Source: CAZWVM01 sp964637705
GTDB taxonomy: Bacteria; UBA8481
Assembly (NCBI GenBank): GCA_964637705.1
Contig: CAZWVM010000151.1
Span: 1 to 8,761, forward strand
DNA length: 8,761 nt
Direction: 5' to 3'
Under the pieces are notes generated by a model. The model had not been told where the DNA came from and did no database searches. It worked only from the letters and a program-made list of their open reading frames with translations. The position numbers and the translations under genes are program-made. Position 1 is the stretch's first letter; every line of letters begins with the position of its first letter. Below are positions 1-6,925 of the stretch, piece by piece.

Positions 1-937
1 ACGACCAGAGCGTGCAGACGCCGCACTCGCAGCAGATCGCCCCGGTCAGGGCGTAGCCCTCCATCGGGGGCGGATCCGGCGCGAGGGCACTCTGCCGCAT
101 GGCGCGGTGAGGCAGGACGCGGTGGCCGAGAACGAATCGCGGGCAGTACTTCGTGCAGTCCTCGCAGACCGTGCAGGCCGAGGCCGCCTTCTTCCAGGAG
201 ATCTTCATCGATTCGCCGCGCTTCTGCACGTACGGGTGATCCGCCGGGAAGACGAGGATCCCGGAGGTGCGCTTCGTCACGACCGCCGACTCGTCCACGA
301 ACTTCCCCATCATGGGACCGCCGTCGATGACCCTGACGGCGCCGGAGACACTCGGCCCGCCGCAGGCCTCCACGAGGTCCATGACCGGCGTGCCGATCGG
401 GACGTTCAGGGTCGCCGGGCGCCTGACCGCGCCGTTCACCGTGACGAAACGGTCCGTCACGGGATTCCCCGCCGCCGCCGCATCGATCCAGGCGAGTGTA
501 TGGACGTTCTGGACGAGACAGCCGACGGCGAGCGGGAGGGAGGCTTCCGGGATCACGCGACCCGTGACCTCGAAGACGAGCGTCACCTCGTCCCCGGCCG
601 GGTAGAAGGCGCCGAGCTTCGCGATCTCCACCCCGGCCCTCTTCGCGTGGGGCTCGAGCGCGTGGATCGCGTCCTTGTACTTGGCCTTGAGACCGATGAC
701 CGCGCGTTTCGCCCCGGTCGCCTCGCGCAGGCGCGCGAGTCCGGAGACGACCCTCTCGGGAAAGCGCGCCATGACCTGCTGGTCGACCCGCAGGAGCGGC
801 TCGCATTCCGCGCCGTTGGCGATGACGATCTCGACCTGGCTCTGGGCCTTGACGTGGCTGGGAAATCCCGCGCCGCCTGCGCCGACCACCCCCGCGGCGC
901 GCAAGGCATCAGGTAGCGTTTGAGTGGGTGCTGCCAT
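1..937 (-). CDS. PduS/RnfC-like Fe-S and SLBB electron-transfer protein (partial, C-terminus off the left edge)
   Basis: This is the first 312 residues of a protein that runs off the left edge; the frame stays open from the ATG at 937-935. Near the N-terminus is the glycine-rich stretch GVVGAGGAGFPSHVK (residues 16-30), typical of PduS and RnfC flavin/NADH-binding domains, followed by NGAECEPLL (41-49) and YPAGDE (112-117). An SLBB-type segment follows, with GGPMMG at 206-211. Two cysteine clusters then suggest 4Fe-4S centres: C255, C258, C261, C265 and the start of a second at C302/C303, C305, C308. PduS is a flavin and Fe-S protein that reduces cobalamin in the propanediol microcompartment; RnfC is the NADH-oxidising subunit of the Rnf complex. 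The length and order of motifs favour PduS or a generic metabolosome relative over true RnfC, but the missing C-terminus leaves this open. No Shine-Dalgarno sequence precedes the ATG; a promoter sits directly upstream. The gene is divergent from the MMPL gene. Confidence 0.85.
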   Translation of the reverse strand, partial: MAAPTQTLPDALRAAGVVGAGGAGFPSHVKAQSQVEIVIANGAECEPLLRVDQQVMARFPERVVSGLARLREATGAKRAVIGLKAKYKDAIHALEPHAKRAGVEIAKLGAFYPAGDEVTLVFEVTGRVIPEASLPLAVGCLVQNVHTLAWIDAAAAGNPVTDRFVTVNGAVRRPATLNVPIGTPVMDLVEACGGPSVSGAVRVIDGGPMMGKFVDESAVVTKRTSGILVFPADHPYVQKRGESMKISWKKAASACTVCEDCTKYCPRFVLGHRVLPHRAMRQSALAPDPPPMEGYALTGAICCECGVCTLWS

Positions 938-945
938 TGACCGGG

Positions 946-973
946 ATCATAGCAGGCAGGCGCGACTTTGCAA
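946..973 (-). promoter_or_regulatory. Sigma-70-like promoter for the PduS-like gene, near-leaderless
   Basis: Read on the minus strand, TTGCAA (973-968) and TATGAT (951-946) are separated by 16 bases, close to the -35/-10 consensus. Only eight bases lie between the -10 and the ATG at 937. The start of transcription would fall around 938-940, giving a leader of roughly 0-3 nt. The lack of any AGGAGG-like sequence agrees with leaderless translation. This is a prediction from spacing only. Confidence 0.55.
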
Positions 974-1053
974 GGTTCGCACGGCTGGAGTTACGAGATC
1001 AGGCTCGAACGGATGCGCGGCATGAACAGTGGGAAGTCCTCGTCGCACGATTC

Positions 1054-1062
1054 TGGTATGAT
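1054..1062 (+). promoter_or_regulatory. Extended -10 promoter for the MMPL/radical SAM unit
   Basis: TGGTATGAT contains an extended -10 (TGn) and a TATGAT hexamer at 1057-1062. No good -35 is present 16-18 bases upstream, which extended -10 promoters can tolerate. Transcription would begin near 1068-1069, only about six bases before the ATG at 1075. Its position supports 1075 as the MMPL start, because a start at 928 would lie upstream of the promoter and overlap the divergent gene. Confidence 0.5.
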
Positions 1063-1074
1063 GGATCGCTTGCC

Positions 1075-3666
1075 ATGATCGAACCAGTCACAGATCCGGC
1101 TCTCGCCGCCCGCCGTCGTACGTTGCCGATGGCCGTGGTCCTCCTCTGGGCCCTCGCGGCCGGACTGGGCTTTCTTCAGCTTCCCGCCTTCCACGACCGC
1201 GCGATCACCGACCCCCGCGAATTCTTCCCCCCGGGGTCACCGAGCCGGACGGCGGCGCGCGCGATCGAGTCCTTCTTTCCCGGCGCCACACCGGCGTCAC
1301 AGATCGTTCTCGTGTTTCGGGCGGAAACCCCGATCGAGGACCTCGTCCTCGAGCCGATCGTGACCGCCCTTCGCTCCGTCTCTTCGCCGTGCGTCACCGC
1401 CGTCGTCTCCCCCCTGGATAATCCCGCCGCCCGCCGCCGCCTCACGGCCGACCGAGGGCGCTCGGCGCTGATCGCCGTCCGCCTCGACGCCGGGTTCGGC
1501 TCCGAGGCGGCCGCGGCGGCCGTTTCCGAGGTCGAAGCCATCGCAACCCGGCACGTCTCCGCCGGCGTTTCCATCGCGCTCTCCGGCGACGCGACCCTCG
1601 GCCGGGACTATGACCGATCCCTCGAGGAGGGAGGCCGCGATTCGGCGCGGCTCTCGATCCTGCTCGTCGCCGTGATCCTCCTCCTCGTCTATCGTTCGCC
1701 TGTCGCCGCCGCCGTCTCCCTCCTCTCGCTCGCGGCCGCGCTCGGCGTCTCCTTCGGCCTGATCTCCCTGGCCGCCGGAGCCGGACTGCCCGTTGCATAC
1801 CATTCCCGGTCCTTCCTCGTGGCGATCATCTACGGAGTGGGAACCGATTACGCCCTGCTGCTGCTGTCCCGGGCACGGGAGGAATTCTCGTCCGGATCCG
1901 CCGACCCGGTCGGCATCGCCGCGCGGTCGACACGCCCCGTCATCATGGGCAGCGCCGTCGCCGTCGCCGCCGCATGCGTCCTGATGGGCTTCGCGCGATT
2001 CGGGCTCTTCCGCTTCTCCGGGCCCGCCCTCGCTCTCGGAGTCCTCAGCTCGCTGGCCGCGTCGTTGACGCTCGCCCCGGTGCTCATGCGCCTCGCGGAC
2101 CGCCGGCTCTTCTGGCCGCTCGCCCCCGCCTCTCTCCGGCCCAGCCGTTTCTGGCCTCCGCTCGCGCGCGGCGTGCTTCGTTTCCCGCTCGTCTCGCTCG
2201 CGGCCGCCAGCCTGCTTCTCCTGCCGCTCGTCAACCGGGGCATGAGGGTGCAGACCACTTTCGAAAACGAGATCGACATCCCCCGTGAGAGCCCCTCCGA
2301 GTCGGGATACAGGGCCTTGAAGCGCGGCTTTCCCCTTTCAGCGGTCTCCCCCGTCTCTCTCGTGATCCGCGCCGACTCCCGCGCGCTGCCGCCGGGATGG
2401 CGGGGGCCGGACGGCCTCGCGGCCGTCCATGCCCTCTCGGAGCGCCTCGCCGCGGCCCCCGGCGTGGCGCGCGTCCACAGCGCCGCGCGCCCCACGGGCG
2501 AGGCCGGTCTCTTCGAGAGCGGAACGGTACGCGGCCAGATCCGCGCCATCGAGTGGGGACTGGGCGAGGGTCGCGCCGGGGCCGCGCGGATCGCCCAGGG
2601 TCTCGAATCCGCCCGGGTCCGCATCAGGGACGGTATGCGGGGGATCGTCGATGAGCAGAGATCTCTCGAGAGCGAAAGAAGAGGGTTCCTGGCGCGCGCC
2701 TTCGCGGGCGCCCGCTACGGCGAAGCCGTGCAACGGCTCGAGTCGTTCCGGCGCGACCTCGAGACGCTCCACCGGGGGCTCGGTGAGGCGGCCGACGGAA
2801 CTCGGAGCATCGCGCGCGGCCTTGCGCTCGGTGAAGACCGCCTGCGCATCATCCTCTCATCGCCCGCCGCCGCCCCCGCGCTCGACCGCCTTGCGCTGGC
2901 CGCCGACGACCTGGCCGCGTCGAGAGAACTCGACACGGTCTTCGATCACTACGTTTCGAAGGACGGCACGGCCACGCTCATCGAGATCGAGGGGGCTCAC
3001 GATCCGAACTCGACCGAGGCTGTCGAGACCCTGGGCGGATTGCGGACCCGTCTCCCCGTCTGGCTCGAATCCCTGGGCCTTGGCGACGCCGCGGCATGGA
3101 TGGGCGGCGCCACGACCATCACGGAGGAATTGGGACATCTCGTCGCGGAGGATCTCCACCGCATCGGTGGGCTGGTTCTCGCGGGCGTCTTCCTGCTCCT
3201 CGTGCTGATGCTCCGCGACGCGCCCCTCTCGGCCGCCGTCACCCTCTACCTTCTCGCCTCCTACTACGCCGCCCTCGGCCTGCTCGACGCGGGCGTCGCG
3301 GCGGGATACTGGCCCGGCATCGACTGGAAGGCGCCGTTCTTCATATTCGTCCTGCTCGCCTCGATCGGCGCGGACTACGGCCTCTTCCTGCTGGGCCGGT
3401 CGCGCGAGGAGGAGCGAACCCTGCCCTTCCGCGAGGCGCTCGCGCGCGCCGTCGTCGCGACCGGCCCCGTCGTCTCCTCCTGCGGTCTCGTGCTGGCCGG
3501 CACCTTCTCCTCCCTCTCGATCGCCCCGATCTCATTCCTCCAGCAGGTCGGCGTCGGCGTGACCGCAGGCGTCCTGCTCGACACGCTGGTCGTCCGCCCC
3601 TTCATGCTGCCCGCCACGGCGCTGTTCCTGAGGCGCTTCTTCGCCGACGGCGGGCCCCGCCCGTGA
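1075..3666 (+). CDS. MMPL/RND-family lipid exporter
   Basis: This 863-residue integral membrane protein has the two-fold layout of the MMPL/RND superfamily, proton-driven exporters of lipids and other hydrophobic compounds at the inner membrane. A first membrane helix (about 17-37) leads to a periplasmic porter domain (about 40-190). Five helices follow (about 193-340), including the signature GVGTDYALLLLSRAREE at 254-270. A seventh helix (about 368-386) precedes a long periplasmic region (about 387-696) whose middle (about 480-620) is charged, Ala/Leu/Arg-rich and probably helical. The last five helices contain the second signature, SIGADYGLFLLGRSREEE (763-780). Both Asp-Tyr pairs, expected to act in proton coupling, are present. 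The frame is open back to 928, but I chose ATG 1075 because it follows a promoter, leaves a short charged N-terminus before helix 1 and avoids overlap with the divergent gene. The stop overlaps the next start by 4 bases. The substrate is unknown; a lipid made by the neighbouring enzymes is plausible. Confidence 0.93.
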   Translation: MIEPVTDPALAARRRTLPMAVVLLWALAAGLGFLQLPAFHDRAITDPREFFPPGSPSRTAARAIESFFPGATPASQIVLVFRAETPIEDLVLEPIVTALRSVSSPCVTAVVSPLDNPAARRRLTADRGRSALIAVRLDAGFGSEAAAAAVSEVEAIATRHVSAGVSIALSGDATLGRDYDRSLEEGGRDSARLSILLVAVILLLVYRSPVAAAVSLLSLAAALGVSFGLISLAAGAGLPVAYHSRSFLVAIIYGVGTDYALLLLSRAREEFSSGSADPVGIAARSTRPVIMGSAVAVAAACVLMGFARFGLFRFSGPALALGVLSSLAASLTLAPVLMRLADRRLFWPLAPASLRPSRFWPPLARGVLRFPLVSLAAASLLLLPLVNRGMRVQTTFENEIDIPRESPSESGYRALKRGFPLSAVSPVSLVIRADSRALPPGWRGPDGLAAVHALSERLAAAPGVARVHSAARPTGEAGLFESGTVRGQIRAIEWGLGEGRAGAARIAQGLESARVRIRDGMRGIVDEQRSLESERRGFLARAFAGARYGEAVQRLESFRRDLETLHRGLGEAADGTRSIARGLALGEDRLRIILSSPAAAPALDRLALAADDLAASRELDTVFDHYVSKDGTATLIEIEGAHDPNSTEAVETLGGLRTRLPVWLESLGLGDAAAWMGGATTITEELGHLVAEDLHRIGGLVLAGVFLLLVLMLRDAPLSAAVTLYLLASYYAALGLLDAGVAAGYWPGIDWKAPFFIFVLLASIGADYGLFLLGRSREEERTLPFREALARAVVATGPVVSSCGLVLAGTFSSLSIAPISFLQQVGVGVTAGVLLDTLVVRPFMLPATALFLRRFFADGGPRP

Positions 3667-5058
3667 AGATCCTCCTTTTCGCCATGCCGGACAGCGCCTC
3701 GAGCTTCGACAACGTCATGCGCCTTCCCCACCTCGGCCTCACCTCCCTCGCCGCCCAGGTCCCGGACCACGACGTCGAGATCCACGACCTGGTTGCGACG
3801 CCGCGCGGCGTCGAAAAACGCGTCCGCGCGATCCTCGACGCGGCTCGGCCGCGCCTGGTCGGGTTGAGCGCGATGAGCTTCCAATACGACAGCGCGCGCC
3901 GCATCGCACGGATCGTCCGGGAATCCCTTCCCGGCGTCCGGACCGTACTCGGCGGCTATCACGCGACGGTGATGCACCGGGAGATCATGGACGAGCCGGA
4001 GCAGCTCTTCGACTACGTGGTGCGAGGCGAAGGAGAGGAGGCCTTCCGCGAGCTGGTCGCTCTCACGGACCGCGGACAGGGAGACGCGGCCGCCATCGGA
4101 GGCCTGAGCTGGAGACGAGGTGACGGTGCGGTCGTGCATAACGCTTTGCGTCCGCCTCTCGACCTGGCGGGTCTTCCCCTCCCGCGCCGCTCGGCCCGGC
4201 GGTCAAACGGTTTCACCTACTTCGGGCGGTCCTTCGACTGCGTCGAGACGAGCCGCGGTTGCACGATGCCCTGCACCTTCTGCTCGATCCGCAACATGTA
4301 CGGCCGGACCTTCCGCGCCCGCCCGATCGAGGACGTGGTCGCGGAGGTCGCGGGCCTGAAGGAGGAGGGCGTCGAGGGTGTCTTCTTCGTCGACGACAAC
4401 ATCGTACTCGACCTCCCCCGCTTCAAGGAGCTCTGTCGCGCCCTCGCCGCGGCCGGAGCGGGCTCGATGGAGCTGATCGTTCAGGCCTCGGTCGCCGCGA
4501 TCGCCCGCGACGGCGAGGCGGCGTCCCTCATGGCCGCGGCGGGCATCAAGCTCGTCTTCATGGGAATCGAGAGCGGAAGCNNNNNNNNNNAACCGCGAGA
4601 CCGACTCGGCCGTCTCGCGGCTCCGCGAAAACGGCATCATCGCGGTCGGCGGGCTCATCGTCGGAAACCCGGACGACACGGCCGAGGACGTCCGCGAGGT
4701 CTTCCGTTACGCGCGACACCTGGAACTCGATCACGCCATCGTCATGTGCCTGCAGCCCTATCCGGGGACCGAGTTGCGCGCCCGGCTCCTCGAGCAGAAC
4801 CTCGTCACCAACCCCCATGACTACTCGCGTTACAACGGCTTCATCGCCAACGTCAGGACTCGCCACCTCGGCACGATCTCCCTCGCGCGGATCCACGCCT
4901 TCGAATCCCTCAAGCTCTATCTCGATCCGCGGTATTTCCTCAATTCCCGCGTGGCTCGACGCTACAGGCGCCACGCCTGGCCGCTCATCCGCAATGGAAT
5001 CGCAAGCTTTCTCGGGGGGTGGAAAAACCGCATGTTCGAGACGACAAGCACGTTCTAG
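3663..5058 (+). CDS. B12-binding-domain radical SAM enzyme, interrupted by an assembly gap
   Basis: The N-terminal part (about 1-135) resembles a cobalamin-binding Rossmann domain: LPHLGLTSLAAQV (21-33), GLSAMSFQY (67-75), VLGGYHATV (95-103) and VVRGEGEEAF (119-128). The radical SAM core follows with CTMPCTFC, giving cluster cysteines C200, C204 and C207, then FFVDDN (241-246) and FMGIESGS (299-306). Ten Ns break the sequence after residue 306. Beyond them another frame continues with NRETDSAV, GGLIVGNPDD and MCLQPYPGTEL, typical of the end of the barrel, then a C-terminal tail to TAG 5056-5058. Relatives (HpnP, HpnJ, BchE types) methylate, cyclise or rearrange lipids, pigments and natural products. 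The cobalamin-ligating DxHxxG motif is not seen: the equivalent region reads DLVATPRG. The start GTG 3663 overlaps the MMPL stop as GTGA, implying translational coupling and a shared function. The reaction cannot be assigned. Confidence 0.92.
4581..4590. other. Assembly gap (10 N) inside the radical SAM gene
   Basis: Ten undetermined bases separate two clearly homologous halves of one radical SAM protein. The codon before the gap ends at 4580 and the resumed reading frame starts at 4591, so the true missing length must be a multiple of three. Ten is therefore a placeholder. Judged by eye against related proteins, where about ten residues usually lie between GIESGS and the following helix, roughly 30 bases may be missing. 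Confidence 0.97.
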
Positions 5059-5083
5059 TCCTCGAATCCGTTCCTCCCGCGAT

Positions 5084-5133
5084 CGCCACCGGTGAACAGT
5101 TATCCACCGCGGCGGGAATCCCCTCGTTTTATT
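5084..5133 (+). terminator. Possible weak terminator or hairpin after the radical SAM gene
   Basis: An imperfect stem pairs CGCC (5084-5087) with GGCG (5111-5114) and CGGTG (5090-5094) with CACCG (5105-5109), around a 10-base loop. A TTTTATT tract follows at 5127-5133, but 12 bases after the stem, which is too far for a canonical intrinsic terminator. It could partly separate the two transcription units, or be chance in GC-rich DNA. Confidence 0.25.
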
Positions 5134-5155
5134 CGTCCACGGTTCCCGGGCCGCG

Positions 5156-5164
5156 TGATATAAT
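5156..5164 (+). promoter_or_regulatory. Extended -10 promoter for the yceI-PKS-U32 unit
   Basis: TGATATAAT is a perfect TGn plus TATAAT extended -10 (hexamer 5159-5164), striking in this GC-rich surrounding. A -35 match 17 bases upstream (TCCACG, 5136-5141) is poor. Transcription should start near 5171, leaving a leader of about 77 nt before the ATG at 5248. A second TATGAT occurs at 5181-5186 but lacks TGn and a -35. Confidence 0.6.
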
Positions 5165-5179
5165 GGACCGAATTGGTCC
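5165..5179 (+). promoter_or_regulatory. Operator-like palindrome at the predicted start point
   Basis: GGACC (5165-5169) and GGTCC (5175-5179) form a perfect inverted repeat around GAATT, immediately after the -10 hexamer and centred on the predicted transcription start. Such placement suits a repressor operator. TGGACCG of the left arm recurs at 5216-5222 further down the leader. No regulator gene is visible in the window. Confidence 0.35.
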
Positions 5180-5193
5180 CTATGATATTCCGA

Positions 5194-5209
5194 CGGCCGG
5201 GACAGGCCG
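5194..5209 (+). promoter_or_regulatory. Leader hairpin upstream of yceI
   Basis: CGGCC (5194-5198) pairs with GGCCG (5205-5209) around a GGGACA loop within the predicted 5' leader. It does not cover the Shine-Dalgarno sequence, and I see no known riboswitch or RNA thermometer consensus. It may only stabilise the mRNA. Confidence 0.3.
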
Positions 5210-5231
5210 GGGGATTGGACCGGCTCGCGCG

Positions 5232-5239
5232 AAGGAGGT
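5232..5239 (+). promoter_or_regulatory. Strong Shine-Dalgarno sequence fixing the yceI start
   Basis: AAGGAGGT ends eight bases before the ATG at 5248-5250, an almost ideal ribosome-binding site. It decides the start: an upstream in-frame ATG at 5173 lies close to the predicted transcription start and has no such site. It is the only consensus Shine-Dalgarno sequence I see ahead of a start codon in this window. Confidence 0.9.
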
Positions 5240-5247
5240 ATCGCATC

Positions 5248-5832
5248 ATGAGGTCTTATCGACGATGGGTTCAGGCCGCCGCTCTTCTCGCCGCTGCCGC
5301 GCTCGCCTCCTACGCGGCCGTCGTGAAATACGAGCCGGTGGCCCCGGGCAGCAGCGTGACCTTCTACGCCCATTCCACGGGCCACGATTTCAGCGGAACG
5401 AGTCCGGCCGTCAAGGGCGCGTTTGGAGCGGATCGTTCGAACGTCGAAGGCACGGCGTATGGCGACTTCCGCATCGCGGTGCGCACCCTGAAGACCGGCA
5501 TCACGGCCCGCGACAACAAGATGTATGATCTCTTTCTGTCGGACAGGTTCCCCGACATCACGTTTCACCTCAAGCGGATGCAGGCCGTGCGCTGGACGGG
5601 AACGGACAGCTTCACGGCCACGGCCTCGGGAGACCTCACGGCGCACGGGGTCACGAAGGCCGTCGCCATGCCCGTGAACTGCACCCTGGTCGGTCAGCGC
5701 CTGACCGTCAAGGGAACGGCGGACATGAAGATCAGCGACTTCGGCATGGAGCCCCCGGGCATCCTCTTCATCCGCGTCTCCGACGCCGTCCGCGTCTCCT
5801 TCACGGTTCTGGCCGATCCCGCTCGTGGCTGA
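5248..5832 (+). CDS. YceI-family periplasmic lipid/isoprenoid-binding protein
   Basis: This 194-residue protein starts with a basic n-region (RSYRR) and an Ala/Leu-rich core to about residue 23 with a possible signal peptidase site near SYA-A, so it is probably exported to the periplasm. The rest matches the YceI-like lipocalin-type beta barrel: STGHDFSGTSPAVKG (43-57), GITARDNKMYDLFLSDRFPD (84-103) before ITF, GDLTAHGVTKAVAMPV (128-143) and the terminal DFGM segment (164-167). YceI proteins bind long hydrophobic chains, for example the polyisoprenoid seen in the Thermus protein, and are not known as enzymes. The start is fixed by the strong Shine-Dalgarno sequence. The coding region overlaps the polyketide synthase start by 8 bases, so the two are probably translated together, which suggests that this protein carries the polyketide product or a related quinone-like lipid. 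The ligand is not known. Confidence 0.92.
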   Translation: MRSYRRWVQAAALLAAAALASYAAVVKYEPVAPGSSVTFYAHSTGHDFSGTSPAVKGAFGADRSNVEGTAYGDFRIAVRTLKTGITARDNKMYDLFLSDRFPDITFHLKRMQAVRWTGTDSFTATASGDLTAHGVTKAVAMPVNCTLVGQRLTVKGTADMKISDFGMEPPGILFIRVSDAVRVSFTVLADPARG

Positions 5833-6919
5833 CACCGCGCCCGCGAGCGGGCCGGCCGGAGGATCGGCCCGGCTCCTGGGACTTTCCGTCCTTCCGGCCG
5901 ACAACCCCTTCACCCAGGGCGAAGCGGAGAACTTCATCGAGTCCTGGTACGGTTCGGCCCCCCCCGCTCCCGACCTGCCCCTCGAGAAGGCCCTGAAGGT
6001 CTTTCGCAACGCCGGCGTCGAGAGGCGCTTCTCCGCCGTCCCGATCTCCGAGTTGGCCGTCGACCGGCCGCTCGAGGTGAAGAACGGGCGCTACATCCAG
6101 GCGGCGATCGACCTGGGATCGCGCGTCGTGGAGAAGGCCCTCGTGGCGGCCGGGATCGCCGCCGCCGGGATCGATCTCGTCATCACGCTCTCCTGCACGG
6201 GCTTCATGATCCCCGCGCTCGACGCCTTCCTCATGAACCGCTTCGAGTTCCGCCCCGACACGAAGCGGCTGCCGGTGAACGAACTCGGGTGCGCCGCGGG
6301 CGTGGCCGCCTTCAGACTTGTCCAGGACCATCTCCGCGGCCGACCCGAGGACCGCGTTCTCGTCCTCTCGGTCGAGTTGCCGACCCTGACCTTCCAGCCG
6401 GTCGACTTCTCCGGGGACCACATCGTCTCCTGCGCCATCTTCGGCGACGGCGCGGCGGCGGCGATCTTCACGGGAACGGAGGGCGCGGGGCTCACGATCC
6501 GGGAGTCCGGCACCCGTTTCTTTCCCGGCACGCTCGACTTCATGGGCTACGACCTCAAGTCCACCGGCTTCCATATACGACTCTCGCCGGCCATTCCCCG
6601 GTTCATCCGGGACGGCCTGGTCCCGGTCCTGCGCGGTCTCGTGGGAGACGCTTCGGGTCGCGTTCCTCCCGACGTCTGGCTCGTTCATCCCGGCGGCCCC
6701 AAGATCCTCGATGCCGTCGAGGAATCCCTCGGCCTGGGGCGACGGGGTCTCTCGTGGAGCCGCGGCGTGTTGCGCCGCTTCGGGAACCTCTCCTCGACCA
6801 CGATCTTCTTCATCCTCGACGATTACCTGAAGAGCGGACCGAGGCCGGGCGAACGGCAAGGCTTCGTGGCCGTCGGCCCGGGCTTCGGGATGGATTTCGC
6901 CTTCTCCGAGCTGCGGTAG
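5825..6919 (+). CDS. Type III polyketide synthase (chalcone/stilbene synthase family)
   Basis: The 364-residue product has the usual size of a type III PKS, a homodimeric ketosynthase that extends a CoA-activated starter with malonyl-CoA and cyclises the chain without a carrier protein. The whole catalytic triad is visible: Cys156 in VNELGCAAGVAAF, His288 in WLVHPGGPKILD and Asn321 in RRFGNLSSTTIFFILDD. Other family marks are TLSCTGFMIPALD (121-133), IFGDGAAAA (205-213) and the C-terminal VGPGFGMDF (350-358). Bacterial relatives make alkylresorcinols, alkylpyrones or tetrahydroxynaphthalene; starter and chain length cannot be read here. The start is GTG 5825, overlapping the yceI stop, with no Shine-Dalgarno sequence, consistent with translational coupling. 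The gene is followed after six bases by the U32-like gene. It lacks the methyltransferase and FAD-monooxygenase neighbours common in bacterial alkylresorcinol clusters. Confidence 0.95.
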   Translation: MADTAPASGPAGGSARLLGLSVLPADNPFTQGEAENFIESWYGSAPPAPDLPLEKALKVFRNAGVERRFSAVPISELAVDRPLEVKNGRYIQAAIDLGSRVVEKALVAAGIAAAGIDLVITLSCTGFMIPALDAFLMNRFEFRPDTKRLPVNELGCAAGVAAFRLVQDHLRGRPEDRVLVLSVELPTLTFQPVDFSGDHIVSCAIFGDGAAAAIFTGTEGAGLTIRESGTRFFPGTLDFMGYDLKSTGFHIRLSPAIPRFIRDGLVPVLRGLVGDASGRVPPDVWLVHPGGPKILDAVEESLGLGRRGLSWSRGVLRRFGNLSSTTIFFILDDYLKSGPRPGERQGFVAVGPGFGMDFAFSELR

Positions 6920-6925
6920 GTTCCC

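Noticed and set aside
107..916. A plus-strand open frame of 269 codons at the left edge
   Set aside because: The opposite strand encodes the PduS-like protein with conserved glycine-rich and cysteine motifs; the plus-strand product is charged low-complexity sequence.
928..1074. An N-terminal extension of the MMPL protein by 49 residues from position 928
   Set aside because: It would overlap the divergent PduS-like gene, lie upstream of the extended -10 at 1054-1062, and add residues without any MMPL feature; ATG 1075 fits better.
5100..5108. TTATCCACC, an 8 of 9 match to the DnaA box
   Set aside because: A single site without neighbouring boxes, AT-rich unwinding DNA or dnaA/dnaN genes is expected by chance and does not support an origin.
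5181..5186. Second TATGAT as an alternative yceI promoter
   Set aside because: It has no TGn extension and no -35 at suitable spacing, while TGATATAAT just upstream is a much better match.
4558..6009. A minus-strand open frame of about 480 codons crossing the N run
   Set aside because: It spans an assembly gap and three real plus-strand features, and its product has no recognisable domain.
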